From positions 1-9,734 of the forward strand of contig JAITWV010000425.1 in NCBI GenBank assembly GCA_031285105.1: a DNA stretch of 9,734 nucleotides, written 5' to 3'. Position 1 is the first letter of the stretch. Each line of letters begins with the position of its first letter. A program made the translations under genes and the position numbers. Positions 4,128-9,734 of the stretch are shown here, piece by piece. The notes under the pieces were generated by a model. That model was given only the letters and a program-made list of their open reading frames with translations. It made no database searches and was not told the origin of the DNA. The DNA is from Streptococcaceae bacterium. GTDB lineage: Bacteria; Bacillota; Bacilli; Lactobacillales; Streptococcaceae.

Positions 4128-4808
4128 ATGTTTAAAAAATCGTTATTGGTAATTGGAGCAACCATCGCACTACTAGGGCTTGGATTAAGCGTTGGACAAG
4201 TGAAGGCGCACGCACAAGAAGGCATTCGTATGTATCGTGTTTACAACAAGAATTCTGGTGAGCACTTTTACACCGCAAACAAATACGAAAGAGAAAACCT
4301 TGTAAAACTTGGTTGGTCTGCCGAAGGAATTGGCTGGTTTGCACCAAAAACGGGTACGCCTGTGTATCGTGTGTACAACAAAAATTCAGGTGATCACCAC
4401 TATACAACAAACAAATTTGAAAAAGACAATTTAGTAAGATTGGGCTGGAGCTATGAAGGGATTGGTTGGTATTCAGGTGGTTCCGTTCCTCTTTATCGTG
4501 CGTACAACCCCAATGCGAAAGCAGGTTCTCATAACTATACAAGCAACAAGAATGAACAAAACAACTTGATTTCTGCTGGTTGGAAAAATGAAGGGATTGC
4601 TTGGTATGGTGTTGGTGGGCCGATGATTGAATTGCCATTGGATCCAAATGGAAAATATATTGGTTATGTAAAAGATAAAAATCACAATATTTTAGTCTCG
4701 AAGATTTTTAATGATTTTGAAGAAGCATATGACTGGGCTGCAGCCAAAGCTCACGAGTCGGCACTTGAGTGGGTTGAGGTTAGTTGGGGAGCAGAACCTG
4801 CAGTTTAA
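4128..4808 (+). CDS. Secreted protein with three DUF5648-type repeats
   Basis: This 226-residue protein has a clear Sec signal peptide: FKKSLLVIGATIALLGLGL, with a likely cut after AHA near residue 29. Three repeats of about 40 residues follow, at roughly 35-73, 79-116 and 122-161. Each has a YR(V/A)YN start, a (H/N)xYT(A/T/S)NK motif, NL(V/I) and then GW plus EGI(G/A)WY. This is the aromatic repeat catalogued as DUF5648, common in secreted wall-associated or cell-wall-hydrolase proteins of Gram-positives; its ligand is unknown to me. The last 65 residues (from PMIELPLDPNGKYIGYV) are a different, acidic domain I do not recognise. No LPXTG anchor is present, so the protein is probably released. 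A perfect AAAGGAGG (4112-4119) precedes the ATG. The gene is intact and monocistronic, ended by the hairpin at 4826. Confidence 0.85.
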   Translation: MFKKSLLVIGATIALLGLGLSVGQVKAHAQEGIRMYRVYNKNSGEHFYTANKYERENLVKLGWSAEGIGWFAPKTGTPVYRVYNKNSGDHHYTTNKFEKDNLVRLGWSYEGIGWYSGGSVPLYRAYNPNAKAGSHNYTSNKNEQNNLISAGWKNEGIAWYGVGGPMIELPLDPNGKYIGYVKDKNHNILVSKIFNDFEEAYDWAAAKAHESALEWVEVSWGAEPAV

Positions 4809-4825
4809 TCAATAAAATAGTTTAG

Positions 4826-4862
4826 AAACAACGACTTTTTAATCAAAGGTGGTTGTTTTTTT
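4826..4862 (+). terminator. Rho-independent terminator of the secreted-protein gene
   Basis: AAACAAC (4826-4832) pairs with GTTGTTT (4852-4858), then a G-G mismatch, then ACTTTT (4834-4839) with AAAGGT (4845-4850) through one G-T pair. A T-run follows. Its internal G-G mismatch recalls the hairpin family at 1022-3620, though the sequence differs. Confidence 0.75.
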
Positions 4863-4878
4863 GTGGAGAAAAACAGAT

Positions 4879-4938
4879 ATGAGAAGAACAAGAGCACCAA
4901 CAAAGAATAAGTTGCTAGGTAGGAAAAACATTATGTGA
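4879..4938 (+). CDS. Possible 19-residue basic leader peptide
   Basis: ATG 4879 lies about ten bases after GGAG (4865-4868). The ORF reads MRRTRAPTKNKLLGRKNIM and its TGA lies 12 bases before the adhesin start; GAGGG, the adhesin's ribosome site, overlaps this stop. It could couple translation or be chance. Length and composition alone do not prove a gene. Confidence 0.25.
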   Translation: MRRTRAPTKNKLLGRKNIM

Positions 4939-4950
4939 GGGAATTACTAG

Positions 4951-7636
4951 ATGAAAAAGAAAAAAGTAAAGTGTAAAAGTGGGAAATTTTCAAGTTGGGT
5001 TGGTCTGTTAGGTATCTTGTTTTCAATTTTTGCGACAAGTGTCTCGCCTGCCATCGTCCAAGCAGATTCAGGAAATCTTGGGGGAGTCCCTACGAGCATC
5101 TATCTGAATGTACAAGGTGGGTTGGCAGGAGGAGATGAGGTGTATCGGTACAACGTTAATGGTCGTATGGCTGTCTGTATTGAACCGAACATTCCTTCAT
5201 ATCTTGATGTGACAGCTTATTCGGAACTGCCAGTTGCACAACAAAAAAGAATCAATTTGATTAATATGGTTGGTGAAACCATGTTTAATACACAAGTTGA
5301 CAATGATGCCTTTGTGGCACAACAATGGCTTACGTGGGAAGACGTTGGTGTGCGGGCGGTGTGACCTATGGCAGTGGGGGAGATATTGCCAAAATCATGG
5401 ACTTTAAGAATAAAATCACTGTCGAAGTCGATAAATTAATACAAATGCCAAGTTTCGATGGACAAACGATTACTGTCAAAGCAGGACAACCCATTACTTT
5501 AACAGATACGAATGGTGTTATTTCTAGATTTGTGAGTGGGGTAAACAATCCTAACAATCTGAATTATTCAATTAATGGGGATCAATTAACATTAAGCGCA
5601 GATGCCTCTTCAATTCAAGGAAGTGGAAAAATTGAATTTAAGTACGATTTAAGTGATAAACCTGCGGCAGTTTGGAAATCAACGGCTTTTGGAAATCCAA
5701 ACCAAACCATGTTTTCCTATGGTGACGAACCGTTCAATGAAGTTACAACCGTCAATGTCGTAGTCGAAAAACAAGGTTCTCTCGAAATTAAAAAAGTGGA
5801 CAAACAAACAGGTGACGTAGTGCCAGGAACAAAATTCCATGTGACTTTTTCTGATGGATCACCTGCTCAAGATGTCACCACAGGTGCGGACGGAACAGCC
5901 ACTCTTACTGACGCAGCCGCAGATGGGGCAACAGCGACCGTGACAGAAACTTCAGTACCTGCACCGTATATTTTAGATCCAACCCCACAAACAGTAACAA
6001 TCGTTTCCGCTCAAACCGTTCACGTGACTGCTAAAAACTCACGCCAACAAGGACGAGTGCGTATTGATAAAACATTACTAAATAACATTGTGACAAATGG
6101 TGGTGGCAAACAATTACCAAATGGTTCGTATGCTTTTGCTGGCATTCAATTTGATTTGTTAAAAGATAGCCCAACAGGTGCAGTTGTTGATACAGTAACG
6201 TTAGATGCCAATGGTTTATCCAACTGGTCAAAATACGTCGATGTTGGACAATACTATCTAAAAGAAAAACCAGTCGCAAACAGCACAGGACAAATCACCA
6301 ATGGACAAGCTTATCCAGTGAAAATCTCTTATGGAGGCGCAAGTTCAGGCAATAGCGAACAAACAATCACAGCAGATAACAAACCTGTCCACGGACAAAT
6401 CACCATCAAAAAACAGGACTTGAAAGTGGCACCACTCCATGGAATCGGAATTATTCATTAGCTGGAAATACGTTTGAAGTAACTTCAGTCGATGGCAAAG
6501 TCAAAGAAACAATTACCACAAACGCTCAAGGGATTGCGAAAACGTCCGCAAAATTACCTTTGGGCAAATACAACGTCAAAGAAATTAAAGCTTCTAACGG
6601 TTTTACAAACACGTTTAAAGACCAACAAGTCGATTTAACGTATAAAGACAACACAACTGAATTGGTTTATGGCACGGTTTCTGGAACGAACACAGAAGTG
6701 ACAGGTTCTGCCAAATTAGAAAAACAAGACATCGAACAAGGCACACAATCACAAGGTTCAGCAACATTCAAAGGGGCAGAATACACGTTATATCATGCTT
6801 CAACGAATCAACCAGTGACTTAGAATGAATCCTTTAAACCACAGTTAGATGGCGGGACAAGAGTTGCAGGAAACAATGTAGTTATTGCCATTGATACAGT
6901 AAATGGCGTTTCTTCGTTAGGTGTCAAACATTTAGCGATTGATGATTATTATTTCAAAGAAACGAAAGCACCTGCAGGTTATCAATTAGAATCAACCAAA
7001 CACGCCTTTTCCATTGCGAAAAAAGATGATTCAACGGCGATTATCGTTGCACCAAAACAAGTATCAAAAGAACAAGTCATTAAATTTAACATCAATGGTT
7101 GGAAATTTATTGATAAAGGCGAAGGCAGTTCAGGTGCAATGGAAGGTGTGAATGTCATTAAGTTTACTTTGACACCAGTCGATGGCACAAAAGGACAAAC
7201 GCAAACCGTTCAAAGCAAATCACACGATGGGTTTGATGGCTATATTGATTTTTCAAATAAACCCTATGGCAACTACCTTTTAGAAGAAGTGACGCCACCT
7301 GAAAGGGTATGCAAAAAGTTACGCCAGTTAAAATTTCAGTTGCTTTAAACAATGGTGTTTATACAATTACTGCCAAGGAACAAAGCACGCAACAGACGCT
7401 TGGACGAAAACATGCACGTTCACACAAATGAAATGAATAGTGGGACACCAGTAGTCAATATTCCACTTACTTTCTTAAATGACAGACGCTTGGAATCTCA
7501 AGTAAAAGTAACGAAAGTGGACGCTGAAACAGGCAAGGTTGTCGCAGTAGAAGGTACGACATTTAAGATTTTTGATAAAACAACCAACAAATTTATTCAA
7601 GATTATGTACCGAATACACAAGAGATGACCAAATAA
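4951..7636 (+). pseudogene. Thioester-domain and Cna-B repeat surface adhesin, multiply broken
   Basis: A large LAB surface adhesin can be followed across several frames. It has a signal peptide (about 1-38, cut near VQA) and a thioester domain with AVCIEP (Cys76) and FVAQQWLTWE (Gln124), the residues that form the Cys-Gln bond for covalent host attachment. Then come five Cna-B/SpaA-like domains starting near SLEIKKVDK (5779), GRVRIDK (6052), ITIKKQD (6400), AKLEKQD (6712) and NGWKFIDK (7095), and the start of a sixth (VKVTKVDAETG, 7504). Several keep the isopeptide Lys and Glu (for example KEIKAS, KETKAP, LEEVTPP). Breaks: a base missing near 5356, a base missing near 6437, TAG at 6821, a base missing near 7303 and an extra base near 7402. 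It ends at TAA 7634-7636 with no remaining repeats and no LPXTG anchor. ATG 4951 follows GAGGG with nine bases spacing. Confidence 0.88.
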
Positions 7637-7844
7637 ACAAGGCTATTGCGTGGGTGTAAAATGTAGCAGAGTGAGAACAGTTTTTTAATCTTCTAACGAG
7701 CTACCGAACTTTAATCGGTCATGCCCTTTTCATTTTTTCTCAACACTTGAGAGGTATAGCTTTTTTATTTTGGTCAAGTTATTCGTAATAGTTCTAAACG
7801 TGAATAAAGTTGTTTAAAAAACACTTCATATCATGTAAGGAATT
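7637..7844 (+). other. Noncoding gap with a weak hairpin
   Basis: No ORF is supported in this stretch. ACCGA (7703-7707) and TCGGT (7715-7719) form a short hairpin with loop ACTTTAA, followed by CATGCCCTTTTCATTTTTT, a possible weak terminator for the decayed adhesin. The core GAACTTTAA also occurs in hairpin copies 2 and 4, so this could be a worn fifth relative. The rest is AT-rich with nothing else that I can identify. Confidence 0.4.
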
Positions 7845-7887
7845 TTCTTTACTTCAGTCGTTTTTTTTGATAGAATAAAGTAAAGAA
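7845..7887 (+). promoter_or_regulatory. Promoter and operator of the intact mazEF pair
   Basis: TTTACT (7848-7853) and TAGAAT (7871-7876) are 17 bases apart. A perfect 10-bp inverted repeat, TTCTTTACTT (7845-7854) and AAGTAAAGAA (7878-7887), flanks them so that the left arm covers the -35 and the right arm the transcription start. A bound MazE-type antitoxin would block the promoter. Confidence 0.7.
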
Positions 7888-7907
7888 AAAGTAAGGAGCG
7901 AAGCGCG

Positions 7908-8195
7908 ATGGAAGTCAAAGATAAGATTGAGGCAACTATTTCTTCTAAAGGGCAGGTAACTGTGCCTATCAATATTCGTAAAAAATTAAATGCTGGTACT
8001 GGCACGAAAATCACGTTTGTCATCTATGAAAACGGGATGATTGGTGTTGAAACTAAAAAGAAACCAACTAAAGCGGATATACGAAAACAGATGAAAGAAC
8101 ACATCAAAAAATTTGGTAACCAGCTACCTGAACTAGCAGAAGAAGATGCTTTTTTAAATGATTTTGAAGGGGATATAGACTTAGATGAAATATAG
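7908..8195 (+). CDS. mazE: MazE-like antitoxin with SpoVT/AbrB domain
   Basis: The protein has 95 residues. Residues 6-50 form a SpoVT/AbrB DNA-binding domain: KIEATISSKGQVTVPINIRK and then ITFVIYENGMIGVE; SKGQVTVP-x-x-IRK is the signature. A lysine-rich linker (KKKPTKADIRKQMKEHIKK) and an acidic tail (LAEEDAFLNDFEGDIDLDEI) follow; the tail should bind and mask the toxin. The ribosome site AAGGAG (7893-7898) is nine bases from ATG 7908. The antitoxin's last 11 bases overlap the toxin start. The 10-bp inverted repeat around its promoter fits autorepression. The gene is intact and forms a complete module with the next gene. Confidence 0.88.
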   Translation: MEVKDKIEATISSKGQVTVPINIRKKLNAGTGTKITFVIYENGMIGVETKKKPTKADIRKQMKEHIKKFGNQLPELAEEDAFLNDFEGDIDLDEI

Positions 8196-8535
8196 TGAGG
8201 TGTGGCTTGCCGACCTAAGCCCAACAGTTGGAAGTGAACAAAGTGGTACTCGACCAGTCGTAATTATAAGTAATGACGATTTTAATAGCCTAACAAAGAT
8301 GCGAACAATTGTACCTTTCTCTAGTCAAGAAAAATACAAAACAAATGAGTTTTGGGCAACATTCCCTCTGATTAAAGAAGTTCCTGAAGGTGAAGTAGTT
8401 GAAGGTTTTGCATTATGCAATCAATATAAAATTGTAGATTTATCTAGGAGAAAAAAGAAGCTCTTAGGAAAGTTATCTAAAGATTTAACTGATGAAATTT
8501 CCACAATCGTTAACAGTACTATTGGAGATGAATAA
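8185..8535 (+). CDS. mazF: MazF/PemK-family mRNA endonuclease toxin
   Basis: This is a complete 116-residue toxin with the strongest MazF signature in the window: EVWLADLSPTVGSEQSGTRP, then VVIISND, with Arg23 matching the catalytic arginine. PFSS (residues 44-47) supplies the serine/threonine position. The middle (GEVVEGFALCNQYKIVDLSR) matches the strand that normally reads G-x-V-L-x-D-Q-x-K-x-L-D. MazF enzymes cleave single-stranded mRNA at short motifs and stop growth unless bound by MazE. It starts inside the end of the antitoxin gene and has no separate ribosome site as good as the upstream one, so expression is coupled. There is no damage, unlike its relative at 2727. Confidence 0.9.
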   Translation: MKYSEVWLADLSPTVGSEQSGTRPVVIISNDDFNSLTKMRTIVPFSSQEKYKTNEFWATFPLIKEVPEGEVVEGFALCNQYKIVDLSRRKKKLLGKLSKDLTDEISTIVNSTIGDE

Positions 8536-8612
8536 ACGAAAACACAAGAATAGTAGTTAAAATGCTAATTGTTAGGCAACAAGAATAAAGTTTATAAAGG
8601 AGAAATTGTCAG

Positions 8613-8912
8613 ATGGAAGAACATTCAAATTGGTATGTATATAAAATAACTTACCCAAATGGGAAAATATATGTTGGAATGGATCATTCACAATTAGCTT
8701 GTCCGTGGGGCTATGTGGGTAGTTCGTATAATAAACAGCTTATTGATGATTGTAATGAATGGAGATTAAGTAATAAAGAATGGAATCTCAATCAAGAGAT
8801 ATTGTTTGAATCAAAAACGTGTACTTTAAAAGAATTAAGACGAATAGAACATGAAAAAATAATCGAATATAATTCTACCAATCCCTTAATAGGATATAAT
8901 CAACGAACATAA
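8613..8912 (+). CDS. GIY-YIG nuclease domain protein
   Basis: This 99-residue protein opens NWYVYKITYPNGKIYVGMDH. YVYKIT and YVG (residues 20-22), joined by PNGK, are the two halves of the GIY-YIG motif, and GSSYN follows. A glutamate for metal binding is probably Glu79 or Glu81 in LRRIEHEKIIEYN, and the domain ends with GYNQ, as in the family. GIY-YIG enzymes cut DNA using one active site, and small single-domain forms are common on phages, plasmids and mobile introns. AAAGGAG (8597-8603) precedes ATG 8613. It follows mazEF by 77 bases with no terminator, so co-transcription is possible. Whether it is a homing-type nuclease, a defence enzyme or a housekeeping enzyme cannot be decided here. 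Confidence 0.82.
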   Translation: MEEHSNWYVYKITYPNGKIYVGMDHSQLACPWGYVGSSYNKQLIDDCNEWRLSNKEWNLNQEILFESKTCTLKELRRIEHEKIIEYNSTNPLIGYNQRT

Positions 8913-8974
8913 ATATTTAGAATCTTAACTTTGGAATAAAATTCAAAGTGAGTTTAAAAGGAAGAACGAAGAAA

Positions 8975-9295
8975 ATGGTTAGAACACTAAGAAAATACTG
9001 GCAACAAACTATTTTAGCAGTCTACAATTTATTAGTATTCGGAAGATTACAGGCTTTTACTAATGAAATACCAACAACAATTAATAACTTCATCAATGGA
9101 GAAAACACGCTATCATTGCTTAGGATTTTCGGGATTACTGAAACCAGCACGTTAACTAACTTTATAACTTCAGTGCCGTGGGTGTGGATTATTAGTTCGC
9201 TGATTCTAACAATTATATTCACATTCATGCGTAAGGTCGCTAAAGTGGTTATCTTCGCTGGAATAGTGATTGTCGGATATTTATTAATTACTTAA
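8975..9295 (+). CDS. Small membrane protein, unknown function
   Basis: The protein has 106 residues. After a basic N-terminus (VRTLRKYWQQ) comes a moderately hydrophobic segment (ILAVYNLLVFG), a polar middle part, and then two strong membrane helices at the C-terminus: WVWIISSLILTIIFTFM and KVVIFAGIVIVGYLLIT, joined by a short basic turn (RKVAK). ATG 8975 follows AAAAGGAAG (8957-8963) and was preferred over GTG 8948, which has no good ribosome site. I do not recognise it. Small proteins with two membrane helices are frequent in Gram-positive conjugation modules, which would suit a plasmid, but there is no specific motif. It is not a clear holin or toxin. Confidence 0.65.
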   Translation: MVRTLRKYWQQTILAVYNLLVFGRLQAFTNEIPTTINNFINGENTLSLLRIFGITETSTLTNFITSVPWVWIISSLILTIIFTFMRKVAKVVIFAGIVIVGYLLIT

Positions 9296-9313
9296 AAGAC
9301 TGATGGCAGCAGG

Positions 9314-9328
9314 TCGTTAAATTAACGA
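9314..9328. promoter_or_regulatory. Perfect palindrome between two unknown genes
   Basis: TCGTTAA (9314-9320) and TTAACGA (9322-9328) are perfect reverse complements around one base. No T-run follows, so it is not a typical terminator. It may be an operator for the gene at 9378. Confidence 0.35.
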
Positions 9329-9377
9329 TTTAGACAATTATAAAACGGAAGTTTTAAAAAGAAAGGGCAGAAAAAAT

Positions 9378-9641
9378 ATGCTTAAATATCACGAAACGGT
9401 ATTGGAATGTTACAACAATGACGAGTTTTTAGCTGAATTCAACCGCCTTACAGGTTATCAGCTAAAGATGAATAAAACACCAATTGAATTCCTGATTGAT
9501 GAAGCAACTGGGGTGGTTGATGAGCAACTTCGAGAGTTTTTCGCATTTGTTTATGAATACGTTTATAACAAATTTCTCAGTACGCATAAAAAACTTATAA
9601 CTTTACTAACAGGAGAAAAAATCAATGATACCAACGAATAA
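9378..9641 (+). CDS. Hypothetical protein, 87 residues
   Basis: The protein is soluble, acidic to neutral and probably all helical (MLKYHETVLECYNNDEFLAE, then TPIEFLIDEATGVVDEQL, then FVYEYVYNKFLSTHKKLITL). I recognise no family. A weak ribosome site, AAAGGG (9362-9367), lies 10 bases before ATG 9378. Its end overlaps the next gene by 17 bases, so the two are translationally coupled and probably belong to one operon. Compact coupled genes of this kind are typical of plasmid replication or transfer modules, which is inference only. Confidence 0.65.
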   Translation: MLKYHETVLECYNNDEFLAEFNRLTGYQLKMNKTPIEFLIDEATGVVDEQLREFFAFVYEYVYNKFLSTHKKLITLLTGEKINDTNE

Positions 9642-9734
9642 ACCTGTTTTTTACAAAAAAAATGAACAACTTTCTTCTATTATATACGCACAAAACGAGA
9701 ATCAGTTATCTCAACAACCACAAGTAGATTTTGA
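9625..9734 (+). CDS. Hypothetical protein, 3' end outside the window
   Basis: ATG 9625 lies nine bases after AGGAG (9611-9615), inside the end of the preceding gene. The frame is open to the window edge: 36 complete codons, polar and glutamine/asparagine-rich (MIPTNKPVFYKKNEQLSSII, then ENQLSQQPQVDF). The family cannot be recognised from this piece. The good ribosome site and the overlap with the 9378 gene support a real gene in the same operon. Confidence 0.6.
   Translation, partial: MIPTNKPVFYKKNEQLSSIIYAQNENQLSQQPQVDF

Noticed and set aside
4132..4647. Long minus-strand open frame (171 codons) across the secreted-protein gene
   Set aside because: It is antisense to a gene with a signal peptide, repeats and a perfect ribosome site, and its residues follow the repeats of that gene in reverse; it is a shadow.
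2919..6823. Genome-wide reading of TAG as an amino acid, since both in-frame nonsense codons are TAG
   Set aside because: TAG is also the natural stop of intact genes here (2735-2737, 3574-3576, 8193-8195), and several breaks are indels, so decay explains the pattern better.

Overview
The window looks like an accessory region, probably on a plasmid or integrative element, of a low-GC Gram-positive bacterium in the Lactobacillales (Enterococcus, Lactococcus or lactobacillus type). The reasons are AT-rich DNA, strong AGGAGG-type ribosome sites, typical -35/-10 promoters, LAB-type RelB/RelE, MazE/MazF and HigA proteins, and a Gram-positive surface adhesin with a thioester domain and Cna-B repeats. 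I could support no gene on the minus strand. The species cannot be fixed from the sequence alone.

Layout. 1-628: a RelB/RelE toxin-antitoxin (TA) pair, with the antitoxin cut by the window edge, ending in a good terminator. 744-971: an orphan XRE-type antitoxin-like HTH protein. 1022-3620: a stack of small TA cassettes. These are an unknown ORF with a possible -1 frameshift, a RelB antitoxin paired with a MazF-like toxin, a damaged small membrane protein, a MazE antitoxin with a MazF toxin broken by an amber codon, and a tiny ORF followed by a HigA antitoxin. Four copies of one hairpin mark the cassette edges. Their stems covary and all keep the same G-G mismatch, so the hairpin itself seems to be under selection. 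3657-4110: noncoding DNA with a promoter-like site, a terminator hairpin and a second structured segment with two mutually exclusive helices. 4128-4808: a secreted three-repeat protein (DUF5648 type). 4951-7636: a large thioester/Cna-B adhesin broken by four frameshifts and one nonsense codon, with no LPXTG anchor left. 7908-8535: an intact MazEF pair with its own operator-promoter. 8613-8912: a GIY-YIG nuclease. 8975-9734: a small two-helix membrane protein and two unrecognised genes with the look of a plasmid or transfer-module backbone.

How the genes work together. The first half is an addiction and stability island: up to five TA modules or relics follow one another on one strand. At least two intact pairs (1488-2119 and 7908-8535), plus the pair at 1-628, could stabilise the element. 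In the other modules the toxin is dead or missing while the antitoxin remains, as expected when toxins decay first. The middle carries cell-surface cargo, one gene intact and one in ruins. The most unusual signals are the covarying hairpin family between TA cassettes, the slippery A AAA AAG site that would join two reading frames into one 110-residue protein, and the structured RNA-like segment upstream of the secreted protein.
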